A stretch of DNA of 11,539 bases from Patescibacteria group bacterium (lineage in GTDB: Bacteria > Patescibacteriota > Microgenomatia > Levybacterales > UBA12049), in assembly GCA_018900295.1 (NCBI GenBank), contig JAHIGH010000009.1:1-11539 (forward strand), read 5' to 3'. The notes beneath the pieces are model-generated. The model did no database searches. It saw nothing but the letters and a program-made list of their open reading frames with translations, and was not told the origin of the DNA. The translations under genes were made by a program, and so were the position numbers. Of the stretch, positions 1 to 6,414 are shown one piece after another. Numbering within the stretch: the stretch's first letter is position 1; every line of letters starts with the position of its first letter.

Positions 1-858
1 ATCTTCCTCCTGATTGTCTTGCGGTTTGTTGGCTTGGAATCTTCGGGGGGGATTTATAGGTCTTTGATCAGATTTCACTTCCTGTGAATATCTTTGGCCT
101 AAATTTCTTTGCTTTGCGATCGGAGCGGGCGCGCTTTCACGTTTTGCACCATTTCTCATGAGAAGGGATGCTATTTCAAAGGCTAATGGGCTGGTTGAGG
201 GACTCTGGAAATTTTGCGTCGCGTAATTAATGCCGTCTAATAAATTTTGAGCAATATCGCGATCCATACGAAAACCGAGGGATAGAGCCAGATCCGCCAC
301 CTGTTCGCTAACGGACGAAAAATCGGGAGAGACAGCGACAATATCTCCATATCCTTCATTTTCCTGTTTGTTGTCAATATTGATTATTTTTGTATTTAAT
401 AATTTATCGGAATTTATTAGCTCACCAAGGTCAGATAACCGCGGCGTGCCAATAACGAATAACAAACTAAACGTGGCTCCTCCTTTGGAATATTTAACGT
501 CTTTTTCGTCGAATGTAAGTCCTTGATTTGAGGCTTTGACTATGATATTGAGAAAACCGCTTTCTAATGTATAAGACACCTTTTCAACCTCTCCCTCTAC
601 ATATGGAAAGGAAACTACAAGATCTCCTTCGCCACCTTCGAGCCGGGTCGCAACCTTGTCAATACCTACAAGATTTGATAGTTCTACTATCGGCTGTGTC
701 GGACAAACAATTGTTACTTTTTTATTTTCTTTAAGGAGTAAATATAATGAGAGGGCGGCAGCCATTTCATCTATTGATGGATTCTTGCCTACTATTATCG
801 CAATATTATCGTTATTACTGATCGCATCTTTGATCTTTTGTACTATCGCGTTATCCAT
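1..858 (-). CDS. DHH-superfamily (NrnA-like) protein with degenerate active site, 3' end beyond window
   Basis: The frame opens at an ATG at 858 and stays open to the window edge (286 codons). The fold pattern is that of DHH/DHHA1 phosphoesterases such as NrnA, which degrade nanoRNA or cyclic dinucleotides with metal ions held by Asp and His. The expected metal motifs are all changed. The H-x-NPDGD motif reads GKNPSIDEM (residues 24-32). The second Asp motif reads VIGTPR (135-140). The DHH triad reads DNK (162-164). The GI-x-x-DT-x-x-F motif reads GINYATQNF (209-217). The scaffold around them (LLDGI, the helix after motif I, the hydrophobic strands) is kept, so this looks like a folded pseudoenzyme, perhaps an RNA- or protein-binding one, rather than a decaying gene. 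Residues from about 240 on are Q/P/R-rich and probably disordered. It starts 8 nt after the infB stop with no Shine-Dalgarno, so it is probably co-transcribed. Family assignment is fairly sure; function is unknown. Confidence 0.75.
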   Translation of the reverse strand, partial: MDNAIVQKIKDAISNNDNIAIIVGKNPSIDEMAAALSLYLLLKENKKVTIVCPTQPIVELSNLVGIDKVATRLEGGEGDLVVSFPYVEGEVEKVSYTLESGFLNIIVKASNQGLTFDEKDVKYSKGGATFSLLFVIGTPRLSDLGELINSDKLLNTKIINIDNKQENEGYGDIVAVSPDFSSVSEQVADLALSLGFRMDRDIAQNLLDGINYATQNFQSPSTSPLAFEIASLLMRNGAKRESAPAPIAKQRNLGQRYSQEVKSDQRPINPPRRFQANKPQDNQEED

Positions 859-866
859 ATAGTTAT

Positions 867-2345
867 TTAACTATGGGATAGTATCATATCACCCACTTGT
901 ATGTCAATAGGTGAGGCAATAAGGATTCCTGCTTCGTGGCCTTTTTCAACCTTTGAGGCTATATTCTTACCAATGCGTAAAGAGGATATAGTGGCCTCGC
1001 CTACTGCTACCTGATCACGCAGCAAACGAATCTTGTCACCCCGCGCTATCCTACCGTCGTTGACGTGTATCCCGTAAGCCTCTGTTTTTTCGAAGGGAAA
1101 TTTGGCAAGTACTTTTGCTTTTCCAAAAACTTGCTCCATTTGCGCTTGCAGTTTGCCTTCGAGCGCGTCTTTGACCTCGCCAAGCATTTCATAAATAATT
1201 GAATAATTGCGCAGCAGCACTTTTTCTGTCATGGCGAGCTTGTAGATTTCCGGACGTATTTTGGTATTAAAACCAAGAGCAATGCTTCCGGTTGACTTGG
1301 CAAGAAAAATATCAGCTTCAGAAACTTCCCCTGTTTTGTGTAAAATTGGCTTTACGTCTTCAGGTAACGCGCTTAGTATCGCTTCAAGCGATCCTTGCGT
1401 ATCGGCTACTATAATTACAGATATTCCCTTTTCTTTTTCTTTTTTTTGATACAACATCTCTTTTTTTAGAGGAATGATTAACGCCTGAGTGTCTTTGCGC
1501 ATTATCGTATTTGATTTATGTGTAATTATACTTCCGACACCCGGAACAGAATCAAATCCGAGTATCTCAATAGCATCTCCCGCGCGCGCTTCTTTTAGGT
1601 GTTGACCTTTATCATTTATTATTGTACGGACTCTGCTATTTAGTCCATCTGTAATAAGATCATCTCTCACTTTTATAGTACCGCTCTTAATAACTACAGT
1701 CGCGCGCGGTCCCGCTTTGGGGTCAAGCTTGCTTTCGATAACGATTGCTTTAAGCTCTGAACCCTTGAGTACCCCATTTTCGCTTGTCTTATGTAGGTCA
1801 AAAACAAGCAAAATAAGATCGAGTAATTCTTTGATGTTGTAATTTGTTTTTGCCGATACCTCTATTACGGGAATTTGCCCGCCATATTCCTCAAGGGTTA
1901 TTTGCTCTTTTAGCAGCTCTTGCTTAACTTTCTCTGAATTTTTGGTCGGTAAATCAGTTTTTGTAAGTACAACGATAAAGCGAGTGTTTGTTTTTTTGAG
2001 AATATCTATACTTTCTTTTGTTTGCGGCTTCAGGCCTTCGGTTGCAGCTATGACTAATAGAGCTAGGTCAGCAACCTGAGCGCCTCTCCCACGCATTTGG
2101 GAAAATGCTTCATGACCAGGTGTATCAATAAATGTTATTGTCCGCTTTTTACCTTCATGAATTAAATCTATCGATGATGCTCCAATTTTTTGCGTAATTC
2201 CGCCTGTTTCCTTTTCTGCTATGGAAGTTTTTCTGATTGCGTCAAGGAGGGTTGTTTTGCCATGGTCTACATGACCAAGTACGGCTACGACTGGAGGAGG
2301 TTGAGCTTGTTCTTGATTATTGTCCGTTTTTTTATCTTTTGCCAT
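867..2345 (-). CDS. infB: Translation initiation factor IF-2 (short form)
   Basis: IF-2 is the GTPase that brings initiator fMet-tRNA to the ribosome and promotes subunit joining. The protein has 492 residues against about 890 in E. coli, because the long N-terminal region is reduced to some 18 charged and Pro residues. The G domain shows G1 GHVDHGKT (24-31), switch I GGITQKIGA (48-56), G3 DTPGH (74-78) and G5 SAK (164-166). Domain II spans about 193-280, domain III starts near 308 (VIIVADTQGSLEA), and the fMet-tRNA-binding domain IV spans about 398-490. There are two departures. The G4 motif is TKTD (128-131) instead of NKxD. The usual Gly-x-x-Cys-Gly stretch of domain IV reads GHEAGI (469-474), with Ala for Cys. 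The start is fixed by the G domain lying so close to it; no clear Shine-Dalgarno precedes it. It follows nusA by 111 nt and is followed by the DHH-like gene. Confidence 0.97.
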   Translation of the reverse strand: MAKDKKTDNNQEQAQPPPVVAVLGHVDHGKTTLLDAIRKTSIAEKETGGITQKIGASSIDLIHEGKKRTITFIDTPGHEAFSQMRGRGAQVADLALLVIAATEGLKPQTKESIDILKKTNTRFIVVLTKTDLPTKNSEKVKQELLKEQITLEEYGGQIPVIEVSAKTNYNIKELLDLILLVFDLHKTSENGVLKGSELKAIVIESKLDPKAGPRATVVIKSGTIKVRDDLITDGLNSRVRTIINDKGQHLKEARAGDAIEILGFDSVPGVGSIITHKSNTIMRKDTQALIIPLKKEMLYQKKEKEKGISVIIVADTQGSLEAILSALPEDVKPILHKTGEVSEADIFLAKSTGSIALGFNTKIRPEIYKLAMTEKVLLRNYSIIYEMLGEVKDALEGKLQAQMEQVFGKAKVLAKFPFEKTEAYGIHVNDGRIARGDKIRLLRDQVAVGEATISSLRIGKNIASKVEKGHEAGILIASPIDIQVGDMILSHS

Positions 2346-2371
2346 AATGAGATATCTTTTTGAACTCTATA

Positions 2372-2462
2372 AATTTTCAATTTGCAATTTTTCCCGCATA
2401 AGCGGGATTTCGCTTCGGCTTCAACAATTTTCATTGAATTTTCAATTAATCAATTTTCAATT
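2372..2462. repeat. AATTTTCAATT direct repeats in the nusA-infB spacer
   Basis: The 111-bp spacer between nusA and infB holds three perfect copies of the 11-mer AATTTTCAATT (2372-2382, 2437-2447, 2452-2462) and an imperfect copy, AATTTTCATT (2426-2435). They flank a small G+C hairpin at 2392-2407. The last copy overlaps the nusA stop codon (2457-2459). No open frame or clear promoter was seen. This could be a remnant of a dispersed intergenic element or a structured leader for infB; the sequence does not decide. Confidence 0.55.
2392..2407. repeat. Small perfect hairpin, TCCCGC-ATAA-GCGGGA
   Basis: Six-base-pair arms enclose a four-base loop, and the hairpin stands out as G+C-rich within a very A/T-rich spacer. 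Read on the minus strand (the direction of the genes), the 3' arm is followed by AAAAA and not by a T run, so it does not look like an intrinsic terminator for nusA. A dispersed palindromic unit or an mRNA-processing/stability element between nusA and infB is more likely. Confidence 0.5.
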
Positions 2463-3524
2463 ATTTTTTGCTTCCACAGATTCTTTTATCAGAGAATCTG
2501 TTGTTATTTCTTGCGGTTTTTTTTCTTCTACCACAGGGGTTGAAGGGGCGACTTTTTCCTCCTCAAGCTGCGGAGTTTCTTTTCCTTCTATTTCAATTCT
2601 ATAATGCGTTAATTTGTATGCAAGTCGTACATTTTGACCATCTTTACCTATGGTAAGAGATAATTCTTCTTTGGGGACAGAAACATGGGCAATTTTTTCT
2701 TTTTCATCTATGCTTACTGTGACATTTTTGGCAGGAGAAAGCGACTGGGCAATGTAGGTCTTGATATCTTCCGACCATTGAATAATATCTATCTTCTCAA
2801 GGCCTCCTAATTCCTGAATGATTGATTGCACCCGGACTCCTTTTTGGCCCACACAAGAACCAACAGGATCTATGCCCGGTTGACCGGAATAAACAGCTAC
2901 TTTAGAACGATTTCCCGGTTCGCGAACAATATCTTTTATTTGCACGCTTCCCTGCATTACCTCAGGTATTTCTCTTTTAAATAATCCCTGTATGAGGCCA
3001 TTGTCTGTCCTTGAGACAATTATTTCTTCACCCTTGGAACCTTGCCTTATGTCTGACAGATAAAATCCCAATCGCTGATTTAAATGATATTTTTCATTTG
3101 GAATCTGCTCCTGAGGAGGCATTATTGCTTCCGCCTTGCCAATATCTACGATAATATTTGGCCCCGCGAAACGGAGAATCATACCATTTATTATCGATCC
3201 AATTTTTATTTTATAATCTGAAATAATTGCTTCTTTTTCTTTTTCACGAATTTTTTGCAGTATAACTTGCTTGGCAGTCTGCGCTGCAATTCTTCCAAAT
3301 CCCGGAGGCGTGACGTCCTTATCACCTTGAAAAATATGCGTTTCACCGGTATTTGGATTTAGTTCTGCCCGATAATTTTCAAGTTCAATTCCCGGGTGAT
3401 CTTTTCTATATGCGGCAAGAATCGCGTTCTTTACTGTTTCGAGTACGACGTTAATCTCTACTCCCCGTTCGGAGGCGACTTGATTTAGCGCTAGAGCAAA
3501 TTCACTCCTTTGTATTGCAGGCAT
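2457..3524 (-). CDS. nusA: Transcription termination/antitermination factor NusA
   Basis: NusA binds RNA polymerase and nascent RNA and modulates pausing, termination and antitermination. The 355-residue product has the N-terminal RNA-polymerase-binding domain (about 1-100, with a typical helix ending AILAAYRK at 34-41). An S1 domain follows (about 105-172). KH1 carries the signature DPVGSCVGQKGVR (219-231), and KH2 has the GKDG loop (293-296). A charged, low-complexity tail (315-355) replaces the C-terminal acidic repeats of E. coli NusA, giving a short form as in many non-proteobacteria. A longer frame begins at 3560, but family alignment begins at the ATG at 3524 and a promoter sits directly before it, so 3524 is chosen. 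The six bases before the start are ACCTCC, so there is no Shine-Dalgarno. The gene ends in TGA. Confidence 0.96.
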   Translation of the reverse strand: MPAIQRSEFALALNQVASERGVEINVVLETVKNAILAAYRKDHPGIELENYRAELNPNTGETHIFQGDKDVTPPGFGRIAAQTAKQVILQKIREKEKEAIISDYKIKIGSIINGMILRFAGPNIIVDIGKAEAIMPPQEQIPNEKYHLNQRLGFYLSDIRQGSKGEEIIVSRTDNGLIQGLFKREIPEVMQGSVQIKDIVREPGNRSKVAVYSGQPGIDPVGSCVGQKGVRVQSIIQELGGLEKIDIIQWSEDIKTYIAQSLSPAKNVTVSIDEKEKIAHVSVPKEELSLTIGKDGQNVRLAYKLTHYRIEIEGKETPQLEEEKVAPSTPVVEEKKPQEITTDSLIKESVEAKNN

Positions 3525-3530
3525 GGAGGT

Positions 3531-3560
3531 AGTATAGCATATAGAAAGATCAAAAATCAA
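3531..3560 (-). promoter_or_regulatory. Predicted promoter of nusA (leaderless type)
   Basis: On the minus strand a -35-like TTGATT (3555-3560) is separated by 18 bp from a -10 TATACT (3531-3536). A TG one base upstream of the -10 (TGC-TATACT) makes it an extended -10. Only six bases (ACCTCC) separate the -10 from the nusA ATG, so transcription would start at or next to the start codon and give a leaderless mRNA. It lies in the short gap after the membrane Clp gene, suggesting that nusA-infB-DHH is a separate transcription unit. Confidence 0.55.
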
Positions 3561-3573
3561 AAATTTTGAAAAT

Positions 3574-5994
3574 TTATATAACAGTTATATTGATATTATT
3601 CGTTCCGTCAATCCCGACATTAATATTCTTCCCCCTGACTACTTCTCCTATTAATTTTCTTTTTGCAATCAGGTCTTCAATATTGTCTTGAATATAACGA
3701 TGCAAGGGTCTCGCGCCAAATTCCTGATCAAAACCCTCGTTCGCAATTTTTTCAATTATCGCGTCGTCGAACGTGATCTTTATGTCCTGCTTATCCAAGT
3801 CTTTAATTATTTTATTAAGCAGTAACTGAACTACTTTTCTGACTTCCGGTTGCCCAAGGGGCTTGAAGGTAATAACGCCATCGAAACGATTTAATAATTC
3901 AGGCTTAAAAATCTTGTTAGTCTGTAAATAATCCAAGAGTCTGGTATGAAATTTTTTATCAAGCGCGGCACCACTACCTACTTCTTCACGAATAAACTCA
4001 GATCCGGCGTTGGAAGTGGCAATGATAAGCGCGTTATCAAAAGATACAGTTACGCCTTTGTTGTCTGTTAACCTTCCATCATCAAGGACTTGAAGAAATA
4101 GATTGTGTATTTTGGGATGCGCTTTTTCAAATTCATCGAGTAAAACGAGTGAGGCAGGAGCCGCATGAATTTTGTCGGTCAATTCTCCTCTTTCATTCCC
4201 TTCTCCGGGCGGGGCACCTAAAAGCCTGCGGATACCTATTTCATCCGTATATTCGCTCATATCTAATCTGATCATATTTTTCTCTCCCCCGTAATAAAGG
4301 TCTGCCAAGGCTTTGGTTGTTTCGGTTTTTCCAACGCCTGTAGGACCCAGAAAAAGAAAAGAGATCGGTTTTTGAGATAAAGATAATCCTGAACGCGCCC
4401 TGCGCATTGCCTCCGCAATTGAGGTCACTGCTTCCTGCTGGCCAATAACCCTTTGATGTAATTTATCTTCCAGATGCAGCAGTAAATCTATTTCTTTCTT
4501 GTCCGGCATGGCAATGGCAACATGGACGGTGTCTTCGATGTGTTTTACAACATCTTCTTCCGTGACTACTTTTTTACGCGTGTGTTCAAAAAATGGAGCT
4601 TCTGAAAGCGCTACTTTATTGGAAACGTTTTCAAGAAGACTAATCGCGTTTCCCGGCAGAACAGAATCCTGGAGAAAACGGCCGGCCAACTCAACCGCGC
4701 CCGCAATGGCGCGATAACTTATAATACAATTATTCTTTTTTTCTATTTCTCGCGTTTTTTCCAGAACCATTTGGATGGCAGTATTCTTATCAGGCTCTTT
4801 CAGTTCAATTACATTAAACACTTCTTTTATTGGATTTCGCTCTAAATAGGTTTTGTAATTCCCTGTGGAAATAGTGGCGATAACAGGCAGATTTCCTGAT
4901 TGTAAATACGGCAAAAGTGCGCCGGAAATATCCAGATCATAGGAAGACGCGCCCATAAGATTTTGAAAATCAGGAATATAAAGAATGACATCAACCGCGT
5001 GTGAAATTTCAGAAATAATTGTCTGCAGGCGGGACTCAAGCTCGTTCCTGTTGGATGCGCCTGCAGTGAGCGCGCCTACCATTAATTCGAGTACTCGACG
5101 ATAATTGAGAAATGAGCCGAGATTTCCTTCAAAACTATGATAGGCAAAGGCTTTAACAAGATTTTCCTTGCCGCTGCCGATATCGCCAACAAGCAAAACG
5201 TTGTTGTTCTCCGCTTTAATGAGTCCTTCTAAAATGGCTTTAAATTCTTTTTCGCGGCCTGTAATCAGCGCTTTATTTTTGAGGGCTGAACAGGTGAAAT
5301 TAAAAGCATATTTTTTGGTCTCCGGTGTCCAGCCGGCAATTAACGCTTCACCAATCCCTCCTCCGGTAAACTGCAGGCGTTTTTTACGCGGATTCTCCTC
5401 TGCCGGATATTCCTGTCTTAACCAATATACTAAATTATTCAAGTCATCTGATTTTAACTGTTTTGCAAACAAAAGCTTGTCCTCTGATTCATTAAACAGC
5501 AAGTAAGCTATAAATACATCAAGTGTTGTTACAAATTTCCCATGAAATGTTCTTGCGACTTCCAGCGCGCTTGAGGCCAATGTTTTGGCCGCAATGGGGT
5601 GCATGACGATATCTTTTTCGCGAATGTTGGTTTTTTGCATAAAGCATCTGATTTGAGGATATTTAAATAATTTTTTTATTAACGCAAACTCACTTCTTGC
5701 GCCTTCGTTAATAAGAAGCGAGAGCGCCGGAAGCGTAAACGAATCAAAGATGTTTTTCCCTTTATTTTTGTCGATAGTAAGCCCGGGTTTAGCTTTATTT
5801 ATTTTATATCGGAAAAATATTTCGTTCATAAGGAATAGATTAAATAAAAATAAAGTGATCTTAATAGAATGAAGTGATTGATCGCTCAAAAGTTGATAGA
5901 TAATAAGTGTAATAATAAAAAGGAAAAAAACCAGGCGAATTGACCTAATGTAGGCTCTTTTATAATACAAATTTAATTTTGCGTATAATTCCAT
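3574..5994 (-). CDS. Membrane-anchored Clp/Hsp100-like AAA+ ATPase with degenerate D1
   Basis: The 806-residue protein has the ClpA/B/C layout preceded by a membrane anchor. A basic N-terminus is followed by two hydrophobic segments (about 21-37 and 45-61) and then basic RYKINKAK, so the ATPase part should face the cytoplasm. A divergent Clp-N-like region covers about 85-200. D1 (about 240-490) has Walker A GDIGSGKE (270-277, Glu for Thr/Ser) and a broken Walker B ILYIPDF (337-343, no catalytic Glu). Its arginine-finger site reads KEVFN (390-394) where active homologues have ERRFQ. D2 (about 505-806) has GPTGVGKT (550-557), LVLLDEF (616-622), sensor 1 TSN (660-662, including the preceding T), arginine finger LNRF (701-704) and sensor 2 GAR (760-762). 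D2's pore loop reads GAPPGEGNERG instead of the usual GAPPGYVGYEEGG, so the gripping aromatics are missing. No IGF/VGF ClpP-docking tripeptide is visible. It starts 10 nt after the small membrane protein gene and is probably in one operon with it. ATPase family is certain; the role is not. Confidence 0.9.
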   Translation of the reverse strand: MELYAKLNLYYKRAYIRSIRLVFFLFIITLIIYQLLSDQSLHSIKITLFLFNLFLMNEIFFRYKINKAKPGLTIDKNKGKNIFDSFTLPALSLLINEGARSEFALIKKLFKYPQIRCFMQKTNIREKDIVMHPIAAKTLASSALEVARTFHGKFVTTLDVFIAYLLFNESEDKLLFAKQLKSDDLNNLVYWLRQEYPAEENPRKKRLQFTGGGIGEALIAGWTPETKKYAFNFTCSALKNKALITGREKEFKAILEGLIKAENNNVLLVGDIGSGKENLVKAFAYHSFEGNLGSFLNYRRVLELMVGALTAGASNRNELESRLQTIISEISHAVDVILYIPDFQNLMGASSYDLDISGALLPYLQSGNLPVIATISTGNYKTYLERNPIKEVFNVIELKEPDKNTAIQMVLEKTREIEKKNNCIISYRAIAGAVELAGRFLQDSVLPGNAISLLENVSNKVALSEAPFFEHTRKKVVTEEDVVKHIEDTVHVAIAMPDKKEIDLLLHLEDKLHQRVIGQQEAVTSIAEAMRRARSGLSLSQKPISFLFLGPTGVGKTETTKALADLYYGGEKNMIRLDMSEYTDEIGIRRLLGAPPGEGNERGELTDKIHAAPASLVLLDEFEKAHPKIHNLFLQVLDDGRLTDNKGVTVSFDNALIIATSNAGSEFIREEVGSGAALDKKFHTRLLDYLQTNKIFKPELLNRFDGVITFKPLGQPEVRKVVQLLLNKIIKDLDKQDIKITFDDAIIEKIANEGFDQEFGARPLHRYIQDNIEDLIAKRKLIGEVVRGKNINVGIDGTNNINITVI

Positions 5995-6004
5995 AATTCT
6001 ATGT

Positions 6005-6322
6005 CTATAAAAATATAAGTAATACTGTAATTACCGGAAATACAAAAAAGGATAGTGTAACTATCAATTCAAATAACAAGAGGCAAGCAAATAATAAGAG
6101 GTCTACAAAGATAATAGCGGTCTTCAGTGATATTCCCATGCCTATTGAAAATCCAACCAATCCTTGTCTATACTCATTTTTCAGAGGCTTAAAGTATGTC
6201 CTAATACAAAGAGGAAGCGCAAATAACTCCATTAAATAAGTATTCAAGGAAACAAAAAAGCTAAGTATCTCCAGAGGAGCCTCGATAAACCAAAATTTCA
6301 AAAAGGTAAAAGGTAAAAGCAT
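6005..6322 (-). CDS. Small multi-spanning membrane protein, function unknown
   Basis: The 105-residue product is strongly hydrophobic, with likely membrane segments around 17-40, 68-88 and 89-105 and a hydrophobic N-terminus (3-15). A central polar, basic stretch (RTYFKPLKNEYRQG, 41-54) is followed by a Gly-rich segment (GFSIGMGIS, 57-65) and is the most likely conserved, cytoplasm-facing part. I do not recognise the family. A well-formed promoter lies directly upstream, and the membrane-anchored Clp-like ATPase starts 10 nt downstream. A membrane partner or assembly subunit for that ATPase is the simplest reading, but this is an inference from position. No Shine-Dalgarno precedes the ATG. 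Confidence 0.75.
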   Translation of the reverse strand: MLLPFTFLKFWFIEAPLEILSFFVSLNTYLMELFALPLCIRTYFKPLKNEYRQGLVGFSIGMGISLKTAIIFVDLLLFACLLLFELIVTLSFFVFPVITVLLIFL

Positions 6323-6331
6323 AGTATTTTA

Positions 6332-6360
6332 AGTATAGCTCTACGCTTTCAAAATGTAAA
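6332..6360 (-). promoter_or_regulatory. Predicted sigma-70-type promoter of the small membrane protein / membrane Clp operon
   Basis: On the minus strand a -35 TTTACA (6355-6360, 5 of 6 consensus) lies 17 bp from a -10 TATACT (6332-6337, 5 of 6). The ATG at 6322 begins nine bases after the -10, so the transcript would have a leader of at most a few bases. This is the best promoter match in the window. It falls in the 92-bp gap after the large Clp gene and separates the membrane pair from it as a transcription unit. Confidence 0.65.
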
Positions 6361-6414
6361 TTTTTGATAACCTACTGAGGTGTATATTAAATTAAGTGAG
6401 ATACATTACGTTTA

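Noticed and set aside
656..862. Plus-strand open frame of 68 codons, with hydrophobic product
   Set aside because: It lies wholly opposite the 5' end of the DHH-family gene apart from its last few bases, and it has no start signal or recognisable domain; likewise the other plus-strand frames opposite infB, nusA and the Clp genes.
2392..2407. Intrinsic terminator after nusA
   Set aside because: On the transcribed strand the stem is followed by an A run, not a T run, and infB follows directly on the same strand.
3525..3560. Twelve-residue N-terminal extension of NusA from an ATG at 3558-3560
   Set aside because: NusA family similarity begins at the ATG at 3524, and the extension region is better explained as the -35/-10 promoter.
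6361..6414. ACCT-CAGT-AGGT hairpin after the large Clp gene as a terminator
   Set aside because: The stem has only four base pairs and is not followed by a T run; it is too weak to support.
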